From Curvivirga aplysinae (GTDB lineage Bacteria > Pseudomonadota > Alphaproteobacteria > UBA8366 > Aestuariispiraceae), in NCBI RefSeq assembly GCF_009711445.1, contig NZ_SMMC01000207.1, forward strand, positions 1 through 52,749: 52,749 nucleotides of DNA. Reading direction: 5' to 3'. The notes beneath the pieces were generated by a model. That model was not told where the DNA came from. It saw only the letters and a list, made by a program, of their open reading frames with translations, and did no database searches. Every line of letters begins with the position of its first letter. Position 1 is the first letter of the stretch. The position numbers and the translations under genes were made by a program. Below are positions 34,628 to 43,227 of this stretch, one piece after another.

Positions 34628-37600
34628 TTAAGAGGTAGGTGGTTCTTCGGAACTTTCGATGTTAACAGCCGTATCAAGACCTTCAACGAGAACAACATCA
34701 GCGTCATTAGCGCCACGCTCCTCTTCGCCCTCACCCTTGAATAGGTCGTCTTTCATGTCCATCAATTCTTCAGCACTTAAGGCGCCGCTATCATCGGTAT
34801 CTGCATCATATTCGGAAACATTCTCTTCTCCAAAAATTGATGCATCCACATCAACAAGTTTTAATGCATCGCCATTATCGCCAAGCTTGATGATTGTATC
34901 ATTACCATCTGCAAAGATATCCATATCGTCACGACCATAACCACTGATGATTAATTGATCTGTACCGGCTTCAAAATCATGGATAGTATCCACACCATCG
35001 CCTTCTGCGAAGAAGAATAAGTCTTGCTGGTCATCACCATCTCCACCTTCTTCACCACCCCAAAGCTGATCACCGCCTTCGAAATCGATTTCAACATTTT
35101 CATCAACTTCAACAGTCACAACAGCGTCATCATAGTCTCTATCGCCGCCACCTTTCAGATCTTCGAAGCCAAGTTCACCATCTTCATCAATTTGAACATG
35201 GACAATACCATCCGGGTTCATCTCAGCAGGTCCATCGAAGTAAGCAGGTTCACTACGTCCTTTCAAGACATCACCATCTGGATCAACAACAACCCATTCA
35301 TCTTGAGCATTTTTCTGGAAGGTAACCTCCATACCATCTTCAAGATCATTGTTGCGGCGATCGCCATCCGGGATCAGGAAGAAACCGATATCATCAGCTG
35401 TTTTACCAGCAGGGATTTCAATTTCGTATTCTTCGCCTTGTGCTGTTTCGTTTCTTAAATCTTTCCAGATCAAGACGCCTTCAGTAGGTTCGCCATTCTC
35501 ATCCTTCACATAATAACCGAAGCTATTATGATAACCGGCACGAGAACTTTCAAATGTCACCGTAACTGTTTCGGACACTTCAACTTGAGCTTTACCATCA
35601 TCTGTACCACCCGCGATGAAGTCAGATCCAGCACCGCCTGCGATCGTATCATCGTTCGCACCACCAGTGATAATATCATCACCTAGGTTACCAGAAATAT
35701 GATCTTCGCCAGCACCGCCATGTAGACTGTCATCAAAACTTGCAGGATCTTTCCAATCAAAGTCAATGTTTGTGATCCAGTAATCAGAACTATCTCTCGT
35801 GGTTTCCTGACCGCCAGAATATTCTGTTGCAGTGAATACCAATTGGTCAAATCCATCAGGAATATTGATATTAAGTTCAGTCTGGTTATTACCTTGTGTC
35901 GCGGTAAAGGTACCTTCACCGACAACTTCGCCATCTTTCATCGCAACCCATTTACCTTGTTCATGGGCTTCACTGCGACCTTCATGACGGTTACCTTCAT
36001 TTCTATAAAGGTTAGAGATACCAACCGTTGCAGAACTCACATCCTGATCAAACGATACAGACAATTCTTCAGAAACATCATTCTCTTTGTCATAACCCAA
36101 CTGACCATTTACACCAGCACTTGGGGTGCCAATAACGGCAAAAGCTTTACCGGCACGAGAATTACCTGTGGAAATTTGTGCATCTTGTAAGCCACCCTCA
36201 CCATCAGATGTCTTCGCAGTTACAGTGAAGCCCATATCAGTGTCACGTACATTTTCCCAAGTGATGGAACCGCCATCACCTTCGATATATGTACCGCCGT
36301 CACCGATGATTGTATCGTCACCCGCATTACCAGCAATATAATCATTACCGGAACCACCAGTCAGAACATCATTACCAGCACCAACTTCGTTAGCAACATC
36401 AACATGAATTGTCGCAACTGTCACTGCAACATCATCATCTGTTGCGCCAGCAACTTCACCATCAGCCTCGCTATCTGTCGCTGTCGCTGTTACTGTTATA
36501 TCAAAGTTTGCAGTACCCGTTGGAACACTTAATTCAAGACCATCCAATTGATCCGGTGCCAGATCGTATTCTGTGGCGCCTGTGAATTCCTCACCAGCAG
36601 CATTGGTTAAGACTGCATTTGTATTGAAGCCGGATAAGTTAATGGACAATGTCTCAGACGTATCTGTATCTTTCAAATATGCCTCTACATTCAAGCTTGT
36701 AGTCGCCATACCTTCATATACGTCGCCATAAATTGCATCATTACCCGCACCGCCATCGATCGTATCATCGCCAGCTCCACCAAGGATACGGTCATCGCCA
36801 TCTGTTCCAACAAGAACATCATCCGTGCCCGCATCACCTGTCGCTGTTACATTTTCATCAACAGATACTGTTGGCTGATCAGCAACCGCATTCACATTCA
36901 CTTGAAGTTGTGCAGTTGTGCTATTTGTCTCAACAGCCTTCGTTTCAGGATCAACATCCTGGCTGTTAACTGTGACGGTTAATGTCATATCTTCGGCACT
37001 ATGTTCTGCAGGTGTCAGTGTAATACCATCGATATCATCAGGTGATACTGTCCAGATACCTGTATCTTCATCATAGTCACCTGCAGATAGTTCAGCGCCC
37101 TCAGGCAGACCTGAAATTTGATAATTCACAATACTTTCAGAACCATCTGTATCAGTGACAGTTGCAGAGATGTCCAACTCAATTGGTGTGTCTTCATCTG
37201 TATTAATAATGTTATCTGGCTCAACACTACGCTCAAAGCTAATAGAGTTGATCAAATAGTCATCATTGCGATCCGTGCCTGCATGGAAGACGATTTCATC
37301 AAAATCAGAACCATTGGTCGGTGCTAATGTCACAGCCTCGTCAATACGATCCGTCACACCACGGAAAGTAACTTCACCAACTTTCACGCCATCTTTGTAG
37401 AATTCTACGGTCGCATCTTCTGTACGATTTTGCCATGCCATGGACACATCAACAGAGGAAACATCTTGATCAAACTCTACAGAGATACTTTCAGAGCCAT
37501 TTTCATTACTTCCAAGTTCCGAACCATGACCAGAAGCACGTCCAACCACACCAAAACCTGTATGTGCTGGATGCGCATTAATACTGATTTCACCATCAGA

Positions 37601-40600
37601 TCCATCGATATTCTTCGCAGATACTGTAAATCCTTGATCCGCATCCGTATCTTTCACATTGCTGATATCAATTGTGACAGTCTCAACCGCAGTAGCCTCG
37701 ACTGACAATGTAGGCGTATCCGCAACAGCATGAACTTCAACAGTCATCGTTTCTGCTTCTGTAGAAGCTGTAGTCACATCACCTGTCTCAGGATCGATTT
37801 CCTTACTATGCGCAACAACAGACAGGGCCATATCCGCACCACTATCCACAGGCGGAGTGATACTTAGCCCATCAATGTCATCCGCGTCCACGGACCAGCT
37901 ATTTGTTGCTTCGTCATAAGTACCTGCAGATAAAGTTGCACCAGATGGCACACCTGTGATTGTGATGCCCGTTACTTCACCACCATCAGCAGCTTCGGCA
38001 GTGATATCCAAGGCAATGCCTGTATCTTCGTAACCGGAAGCATTCTCAACATCAAGATCAGCTGCGTCTGCAACCGCATCAACAGTCACATTCAGTTGCG
38101 TTTTGGAAACATTGGTAGAAGTCTCACCAGTTTCACTATCTGTATCTGTTGCAATAGCACCGATTGTTAATGCGAAATCCTCTGCACTATCTAATGGAGG
38201 TGTAATTGTTACACCATCAGCAACCTCAGCAGGGCTCAACGTCCACACACCGTCGACAAGCTCACCTGCAGATAGAGTTGCTCCCAAAGGAATGTCTTCT
38301 ATCGTATAAGATGTAATTACTTCTGATCCATCTGTATCGGTCACAACAGCAGAGAAATCCAACTCGATGGCTGTATCTTCGTCTCCAGACGCATTATTAA
38401 CCGTTAAGTCTGGTGCGTCGGCAACTGCATCAACATTTACATTCGCATCAACTTTTGCCGTAGATGTCTCCTCACCTGTCAACAAGTTAACGACATTCGC
38501 AGAAACATCTAAATTCATAACACTATCGTCATCTGACGGCGGTGTAATCGTCAAACCATCCATTTGATCTGCGGTAAATGTTACAGAACCATCTGCATTC
38601 ACTTCACCTGTTTTATTAAACAAAGCACCATCTGGAATATCGTAGAAGGTATAAGAGGTAACTTCAGCAGCGCCTGTATCAGTGGTTAATGTTGCAGAAA
38701 CATCAATTGCAATAGCTTGATCTTCATCACCTTGCATCAAACCAACATTCACTGTTGCACTTACATCAACAGCAGGGCCATCAAATTCGATATCTTCCCA
38801 ATCCTTAACGGTGAGGCCTATTGCATCAAAGGTTTCTGATGGTCCATCAGAACTGGAGGCATCGCTGTTATCCTGAATGAATTTTTTCAATGCGATAAGA
38901 TCAGCGACAATTGCCGGATCAGATAAATCATCTGCGGAATATGTCACCACCAAAGTATCAACATTCGAGCCACCAGCGTAGACTTCACCAGCACCACCTT
39001 CACCAATCGTAAAGTGACCTGTATCATCACCGCTACCTGCATCGACAGTATCAATACCTGCGCCACCATCAAGTGTATCCTCGCCTGTACCGCCTTCTAA
39101 AATGTCATTTCCAGCATTACCGGAAATATCATCATCGCCTGCACCGCCAAGAAGAGTATCATCACCCGCTACTTCATAGCCACGTAAAGAAACGCTATCA
39201 ATCAAAGCACCATAGCTATCGCTTAATCCTGTACCAGAGAAAACAAGGTTATAGTCACCAGCCTCAATTCCCTCAATATCGAAGGAAGCATCTTGCCAAC
39301 CCTTTTCAACATCCTCAAAGGATTCAGACCAAACTACTTCACCATTTGAATTCACTAAAGAAACAGAGAAATCGCTTGTTTCCTCGGCATCCAATGCACC
39401 TTTATCGCGACCAGAATATTGGAATGCCAATACAAAGCTACCAGCTGTTAAAGCCACTGCTTGTTGCACAGTAGAATTATAATGTGCATCCAACTCAAGG
39501 AAGCTATCATCAGAGGCAGGTGTCCCACCATGACCACGGTCCTGAATTTCAATATGACCTTCTGTCGCTGTCCAACCTTCAATATTTTTGAAAGTACTCC
39601 AGCTACCCGGTGTATCAGCTTCAAATTCGCCGTTCACAATCAGGTTCTCACCCAATCCAAGCTCGCCATCACCAATCAGAACATCATCACCCTCGTTACC
39701 TTCGATATGGTCATCACCGGCACCGCCTGTAATTGTATCGTCACCATAGCCTGTCATATGCGATACATCGACACTGATCGTTGCAACTTCTTCTGCAACA
39801 TCGTCCGATGCATCCGCCACTTCGCCCTCAGCTTCACTATCGGTCGCAGTCGCGGTAACCGTAATGTCAAAGTTAGCCGTATCAGTCGGCACACTTAGCT
39901 CTAGTCCTTCAAGTTGATCAGCCGTGAGGTCGTATTCCGTTGCACCTGTGAATGTTTCACCAGCCGCATTGGTCAAAACTGCATCAATACCAAACCCGGA
40001 TAGCGTAATAGACAACGTTTCTGATAAATCTGTATCATTCAACGATGCTGCAATATCCAAGCTGGTTTTTGCCATACCTTCGAAACTATCACCGATTAAG
40101 GTATCATTACCTGCACCGCCATTGATTTCATCATTACCAGCCCCACCTGTGATACGATCATCACCGCTTGTACCAGTCAATGTCAAATCATCACCAGTAT
40201 CCCCAACAGCTGTCACATCTTCATCAACGGTTAAGTTTGGTGTATCCGCCACCGCATTCACAGTGACTGTAACAGTTTGTGCTTCAGAGGTTGCTGTTGA
40301 AGCTTCCCCACCATCAGGGTCCGATTTAGACGTATGCACGACAACAGATAGATCAAAGTCTACACCACTATCTGCTGGTGGTGTAATCTTAAGACCGGAC
40401 ACATCTGTAAAGGTAATGGAACCATCAGGGTTCTCGGTACCCGCAATATTAAACGAAGCACCTGCTGGGATATCGGAGACCGTATAACCCGTAACAACAG
40501 AACCATCATCTGTAGTTGCATCAATATCCAAGGCAATCGCTGTATCTTCATTGCCAGAAACATTCTCAACATCAAGATCAGCCGCTTCTGCAACCGCATC

Positions 40601-42931
40601 AACAGTCACTTTGATCTGACCAGAAGAAGTCGCTGTAGAGGTCTCACCTGTTTCTGTATCTTTATCCGTTGTGGTCGCTGTCACATTCAAGGTGAAATCA
40701 GCGGCACTGTCGGCAGCAGGGGTTACTGACACACCTTCGGCCACTTCTGCAGGGGTCAATGTCCAAGTATCTGTATCGGCATTATAAGTACCTGCAGATA
40801 AGCTTGCACCAGATGGCACACCTGCAATGCTGTAAGACGTAATCTCTTCAGAACCATCTGTATCTGTTACAACCGCAGAGAAGTCCAGATCAATCGCTGT
40901 ATCTTCATTACCAGACGCATCATTCACACTTAGGTTTGGCTTATCCGCAACCGCATTCACGGCAACAGTAGCCGTTTCTGAACCTGTCGATGTCACTTCA
41001 TCAGTAAGTAAGTTGGTTACATTGGCAACCACAGACATATTAAAATCATCAGCACTATCTGCAGGCGGGGTAATTTTCAAACCTGCAATATCAGCGGCAT
41101 CAACAGTCCACGTTTCTGCAACCACATCGTAGGTACCAGCAGAAAAACTTGCACCAGAAGGAACATCAGAGAAAGTATAGGAAGAAATCTCGGCAGCACC
41201 ACTATCTACAGACAATGTCGCAGACACATCTACAGCAATAGCTTCATCCTCATTACCTTGTATCAAACCAACATTTACAGTTGCACTGACATCGATAGCA
41301 GGGCCATCAAATTCAACATCCTCCCAATCCTGAACCGTCAGACCAATTGCATCAAATGTTTGTGACGGCCCATCTGTACTTGAGGCATCACTATTTGCCT
41401 CGATGAAGCTTTTCAAAGCCACCATATCAGCAACGATTGCCGAATCAGCAAGATCATCAGCAGAATAAGAAACAGTTAATGTATCCGTACCTGAACCACC
41501 CTTATACACCTCACCAGCATTATCTTCACCGCCAGTAATGCCTCCCTCACCAATTGTGAAACGGCCAATATCGTCGCCTGAACCACCATCAATTAAATCA
41601 ATACCGATACCGCCATCTAAATCATCGCTATTAGCACCACCAAATAGGCCATCAGCGCCTTCGCCGCCTTCGATAACATCATCACCTTCATTTCCTTGGA
41701 TAGCATCAGAACCTGCACCACCATAAATGGTGTCACTACCTTCATTACCAAAGATGACATCATCACCACCTTCACCATAAACCGTATCATCACCTGCGCC
41801 AGCCTGAATAATATCATCACCAGCAACAGCTTCATTAATTGTCACAGGTAAGGTATTTTCAATTGTACCTGGAATATTAGGCGCATCCACAGAGAAGCCT
41901 ATTTCAATTTCATTGATACCTTCTTCGGCTAAGAAAGTTACATTACCAATTTGGTCACCCGTCACCAACCAGCGACCATCCGGTTGCTGAACAGCAGGCT
42001 CACCCGCACTCACACCCTCTGGCAAAGTCAACAAGAAAGTAACATCCGGCGAGTTCAAATTCGCATCAACATCAACATCCGTCGATCCATCAGACTGAAC
42101 AGTAGAGGTTGTAATTGTGTAAACAGTGGATACATCCAGCGTAAATTCAGAACCAGAACCAGCATCACCATAAATCACATCATCATACGCGCTACCCTTC
42201 ATAGTGTCGGCACCACCGCCACCACGAAGTGTTACAGCCTCTGCAAAAGCAGAAGCATCAAAGAATTCATCACCAGAAAATTTCGGATCAAATGCAGGCG
42301 GCTCGCCCAAATCAAGATCAAGTGCATAAGTTAGAACTGGAGGCTCGGAAAGATCGGTAAAACCACCATCTGGGCCACCACCAGTACCAGTACCAGCACC
42401 ATCATCATCATCCAAACCACCTAAAGGGGGAGTTGGGTCTGGCGCACCCGCCCCAACAGCATTATCATCAACGCGCTCAAAACCTTCAAGTGCTTCTACA
42501 GCGTCAGCAAATCTGGAACCATAACTCGTGACAGGGGAACCTGCAGATTCGCCAGATGCCGTATCAATACCCTGCAAAGCATCTGCCAATGCATCCAAAT
42601 CGGCCGTTGATTCAATCAACTCCTCTGCGGACATAGTGCCACCATCTGCAAGAAGCAAAATCGGAGGCTCCTCAGAGAAAGCCGCATCCACAAGAGAATT
42701 TAATATAATTTGGGAACCGTCAGCAAATGTAATAATGATATCATCATCAGTTTGCTCAACTTCCACATCACCCAAAGAGAAGGTCAAACGCAATGGCTGA
42801 CCAGGCTCAACTTGATATTCCGCGACTTCCCCACCAGATGGTTGCTCAAGAACGATTGCACGCTCCGCCAACTCAGCTGTTTCCGCAGTCACATTAAAAA
42901 CAGAACCGTCATTACCTGTAATATCAGACAT
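34628..42931 (-). CDS. Giant RTX/cadherin-like type I-secreted adhesin (2767 residues)
   Basis: A very acidic secreted adhesin. In order: an N-terminal region (1-220) with a beta-rich domain (QPLRLTFSLGDVEVEQ...DIIITFADGSQIILN) and a Ser/Gly/Asp linker; a first RTX stretch (about 234-253) and an RTX block (368-456); linker copy A and three cadherin/VCBS-like repeats; RTX (about 911-952), a repeated module, RTX (1057-1090); a carbohydrate-binding-like jelly roll (1092-1252, NLIVNGEFEAD); RTX (1252-1303); linker copy B and three more repeats; a jelly-roll-like domain (1747-1905); a seventh repeat; RTX (2028-2070), module copy 2, RTX (2180-2217); a second jelly roll (2220-2397); RTX (2399-2442); a DUF4114-like domain (2447-2617, ESSRAGYHNSFGYYVKDENG, DYDDAVV); an M10/serralysin-like end (VDTIHDFEAGTDQLII); and an EF-hand loop (DTDDSGALSAEE). 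Calcium should rigidify it outside the cell. AGAGGTAAAAGAGA precedes the ATG. Confidence 0.92.
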   Translation of the reverse strand: MSDITGNDGSVFNVTAETAELAERAIVLEQPSGGEVAEYQVEPGQPLRLTFSLGDVEVEQTDDDIIITFADGSQIILNSLVDAAFSEEPPILLLADGGTMSAEELIESTADLDALADALQGIDTASGESAGSPVTSYGSRFADAVEALEGFERVDDNAVGAGAPDPTPPLGGLDDDDGAGTGTGGGPDGGFTDLSEPPVLTYALDLDLGEPPAFDPKFSGDEFFDASAFAEAVTLRGGGGADTMKGSAYDDVIYGDAGSGSEFTLDVSTVYTITTSTVQSDGSTDVDVDANLNSPDVTFLLTLPEGVSAGEPAVQQPDGRWLVTGDQIGNVTFLAEEGINEIEIGFSVDAPNIPGTIENTLPVTINEAVAGDDIIQAGAGDDTVYGEGGDDVIFGNEGSDTIYGGAGSDAIQGNEGDDVIEGGEGADGLFGGANSDDLDGGIGIDLIDGGSGDDIGRFTIGEGGITGGEDNAGEVYKGGSGTDTLTVSYSADDLADSAIVADMVALKSFIEANSDASSTDGPSQTFDAIGLTVQDWEDVEFDGPAIDVSATVNVGLIQGNEDEAIAVDVSATLSVDSGAAEISSYTFSDVPSGASFSAGTYDVVAETWTVDAADIAGLKITPPADSADDFNMSVVANVTNLLTDEVTSTGSETATVAVNAVADKPNLSVNDASGNEDTAIDLDFSAVVTDTDGSEEITSYSIAGVPSGASLSAGTYNADTDTWTLTPAEVAEGVSVTPAADSAADFTLNVTATTTDKDTETGETSTATSSGQIKVTVDAVAEAADLDVENVSGNEDTAIALDIDATTDDGSVVTGYTVSDIPAGASFNIAGTENPDGSITFTDVSGLKITPPADSGVDFDLSVVVHTSKSDPDGGEASTATSEAQTVTVTVNAVADTPNLTVDEDVTAVGDTGDDLTLTGTSGDDRITGGAGNDEINGGAGNDTLIGDSFEGMAKTSLDIAASLNDTDLSETLSITLSGFGIDAVLTNAAGETFTGATEYDLTADQLEGLELSVPTDTANFDITVTATATDSEAEGEVADASDDVAEEVATISVDVSHMTGYGDDTITGGAGDDHIEGNEGDDVLIGDGELGLGENLIVNGEFEADTPGSWSTFKNIEGWTATEGHIEIQDRGHGGTPASDDSFLELDAHYNSTVQQAVALTAGSFVLAFQYSGRDKGALDAEETSDFSVSLVNSNGEVVWSESFEDVEKGWQDASFDIEGIEAGDYNLVFSGTGLSDSYGALIDSVSLRGYEVAGDDTLLGGAGDDDISGNAGNDILEGGTGEDTLDGGAGIDTVDAGSGDDTGHFTIGEGGAGEVYAGGSNVDTLVVTYSADDLSDPAIVADLIALKKFIQDNSDASSSDGPSETFDAIGLTVKDWEDIEFDGPAVDVSATVNVGLMQGDEDQAIAIDVSATLTTDTGAAEVTSYTFYDIPDGALFNKTGEVNADGSVTFTADQMDGLTITPPSDDDSVMNLDVSANVVNLLTGEETSTAKVDANVNVDAVADAPDLTVNNASGDEDTAIELDFSAVVTDTDGSEVITSYTIEDIPLGATLSAGELVDGVWTLSPAEVADGVTITPPLDSAEDFALTIGAIATDTDSETGETSTNVSKTQLNVTVDAVADAADLDVENASGYEDTGIALDITAEAADGGEVTGITITGVPSGATLSAGTYDEATNSWSVDADDIDGLSITPPVDSGADMALSVVAHSKEIDPETGDVTTASTEAETMTVEVHAVADTPTLSVEATAVETVTIDISNVKDTDADQGFTVSAKNIDGSDGEISINAHPAHTGFGVVGRASGHGSELGSNENGSESISVEFDQDVSSVDVSMAWQNRTEDATVEFYKDGVKVGEVTFRGVTDRIDEAVTLAPTNGSDFDEIVFHAGTDRNDDYLINSISFERSVEPDNIINTDEDTPIELDISATVTDTDGSESIVNYQISGLPEGAELSAGDYDEDTGIWTVSPDDIDGITLTPAEHSAEDMTLTVTVNSQDVDPETKAVETNSTTAQLQVNVNAVADQPTVSVDENVTATGDAGTDDVLVGTDGDDRILGGAGDDTIDGGAGNDAIYGDVYEGMATTSLNVEAYLKDTDTSETLSINLSGFNTNAVLTNAAGEEFTGATEYDLAPDQLDGLELSVPTGTANFDITVTATATDSEADGEVAGATDDDVAVTVATIHVDVANEVGAGNDVLTGGSGNDYIAGNAGDDTIIGDGGTYIEGDGGSITWENVRDTDMGFTVTAKTSDGEGGLQDAQISTGNSRAGKAFAVIGTPSAGVNGQLGYDKENDVSEELSVSFDQDVSSATVGISNLYRNEGNRHEGRSEAHEQGKWVAMKDGEVVGEGTFTATQGNNQTELNINIPDGFDQLVFTATEYSGGQETTRDSSDYWITNIDFDWKDPASFDDSLHGGAGEDHISGNLGDDIITGGANDDTIAGGAGSDFIAGGTDDGKAQVEVSETVTVTFESSRAGYHNSFGYYVKDENGEPTEGVLIWKDLRNETAQGEEYEIEIPAGKTADDIGFFLIPDGDRRNNDLEDGMEVTFQKNAQDEWVVVDPDGDVLKGRSEPAYFDGPAEMNPDGIVHVQIDEDGELGFEDLKGGGDRDYDDAVVTVEVDENVEIDFEGGDQLWGGEEGGDGDDQQDLFFFAEGDGVDTIHDFEAGTDQLIISGYGRDDMDIFADGNDTIIKLGDNGDALKLVDVDASIFGEENVSEYDADTDDSGALSAEELMDMKDDLFKGEGEEERGANDADVVLVEGLDTAVNIESSEEPPTS
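36390..36690 (-). repeat. Adhesin internal module, copy 2 (C-terminal)
   Basis: Encodes KDTDTSETLSINLSGF...AVLTNAAGEEFTGATEYDL...LELSVPTGTANFDITVTATATDSEADGEV. It is a close copy of the stretch at about 39755-40050, with most differences conservative. Both copies lie between RTX blocks. Confidence 0.8.
38634..39042 (-). repeat. Adhesin linker module, copy B
   Basis: Encodes GDDTGHFTIGEGG...TYSADDLSDPAIVADLIAL...SETFDAIGLTVKDWEDIEFDGP...NVGLMQGDEDQAIAIDVSA. Closely similar to copy A at about 41160-41590, including the DWED-EFDGPA core. It begins the second half of the protein. Confidence 0.8.
39755..40050 (-). repeat. Adhesin internal module, copy 1 (N-terminal)
   Basis: Encodes NDTDLSETLSITLSGF...AVLTNAAGETFTGATEYDL...LELSVPTDTANFDITVTATATDSEAEGEV, the partner of the module at 36390-36690. 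Confidence 0.8.
41160..41590 (-). repeat. Adhesin linker module, copy A
   Basis: Encodes GDDIGRFTIGEGG...SYSADDLADSAIVADMVAL...SQTFDAIGLTVQDWEDVEFDGP...NVGLIQGNEDEAIAVDVSA, the partner of copy B. It carries an extra short insertion (ITGGEDN) missing from copy B. Confidence 0.8.
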
Positions 42932-43227
42932 TCTCTTTTACCTCTTTAAACAATGTCGCTTAGCAGCCCGCCCACCATATCTCACGACATATCAGCAACC
43001 CAACACAGATCACCACATATTAGAATTCAGCTTCAAGATATAGGATAAGATATATATTTCAACAAAAAATTATTAAAATTTATTTAAAATTTTATATATT
43101 TAAAATATTAATATAAAACAATGACTTAAATACACTCAGCAAGAAATGAAACCACTTGGATTTAAAAATTTTCAGGAAATACGCGTCAAAACCCCAAAAA
43201 AAATGAGCCCTAGCCATGAAGAATCAC
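42932..43227. other. AT-rich adhesin upstream region without a gene
   Basis: 296 bases between the adhesin start and the end of the TolC-family gene. From about 43030 to 43145 it is almost entirely A and T with runs such as AAAATTTATTTAAAATTTTATATATTTAAAATATTAATAT. No ORF or convincing terminator is seen after the porin gene, only a run of eight T on the minus strand near 43197-43204 without a clear stem. Confidence 0.6.
43037..43065 (-). promoter_or_regulatory. Candidate promoter of the giant adhesin gene
   Basis: On the minus strand, TTGTTG (43065-43060) and TATATC (43042-43037) are 17 bases apart, embedded in the AT-rich stretch. A transcript would have a leader of about 95 bases. Confidence 0.35.

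Noticed and set aside
39073-40487. Several long plus-strand ORFs (133-187 codons) inside the adhesin gene
   Set aside because: They are antisense shadows of low-complexity Asp/Gly/Thr codons; products are repetitive His/Gln/Tyr- or Ser/Val-rich strings without ribosome sites.
35600-42230. Clusters of short direct DNA repeats resembling a CRISPR array
   Set aside because: The repeats are coding GGxGxDxxx nonapeptides in one frame of the adhesin, without constant-length unique spacers.
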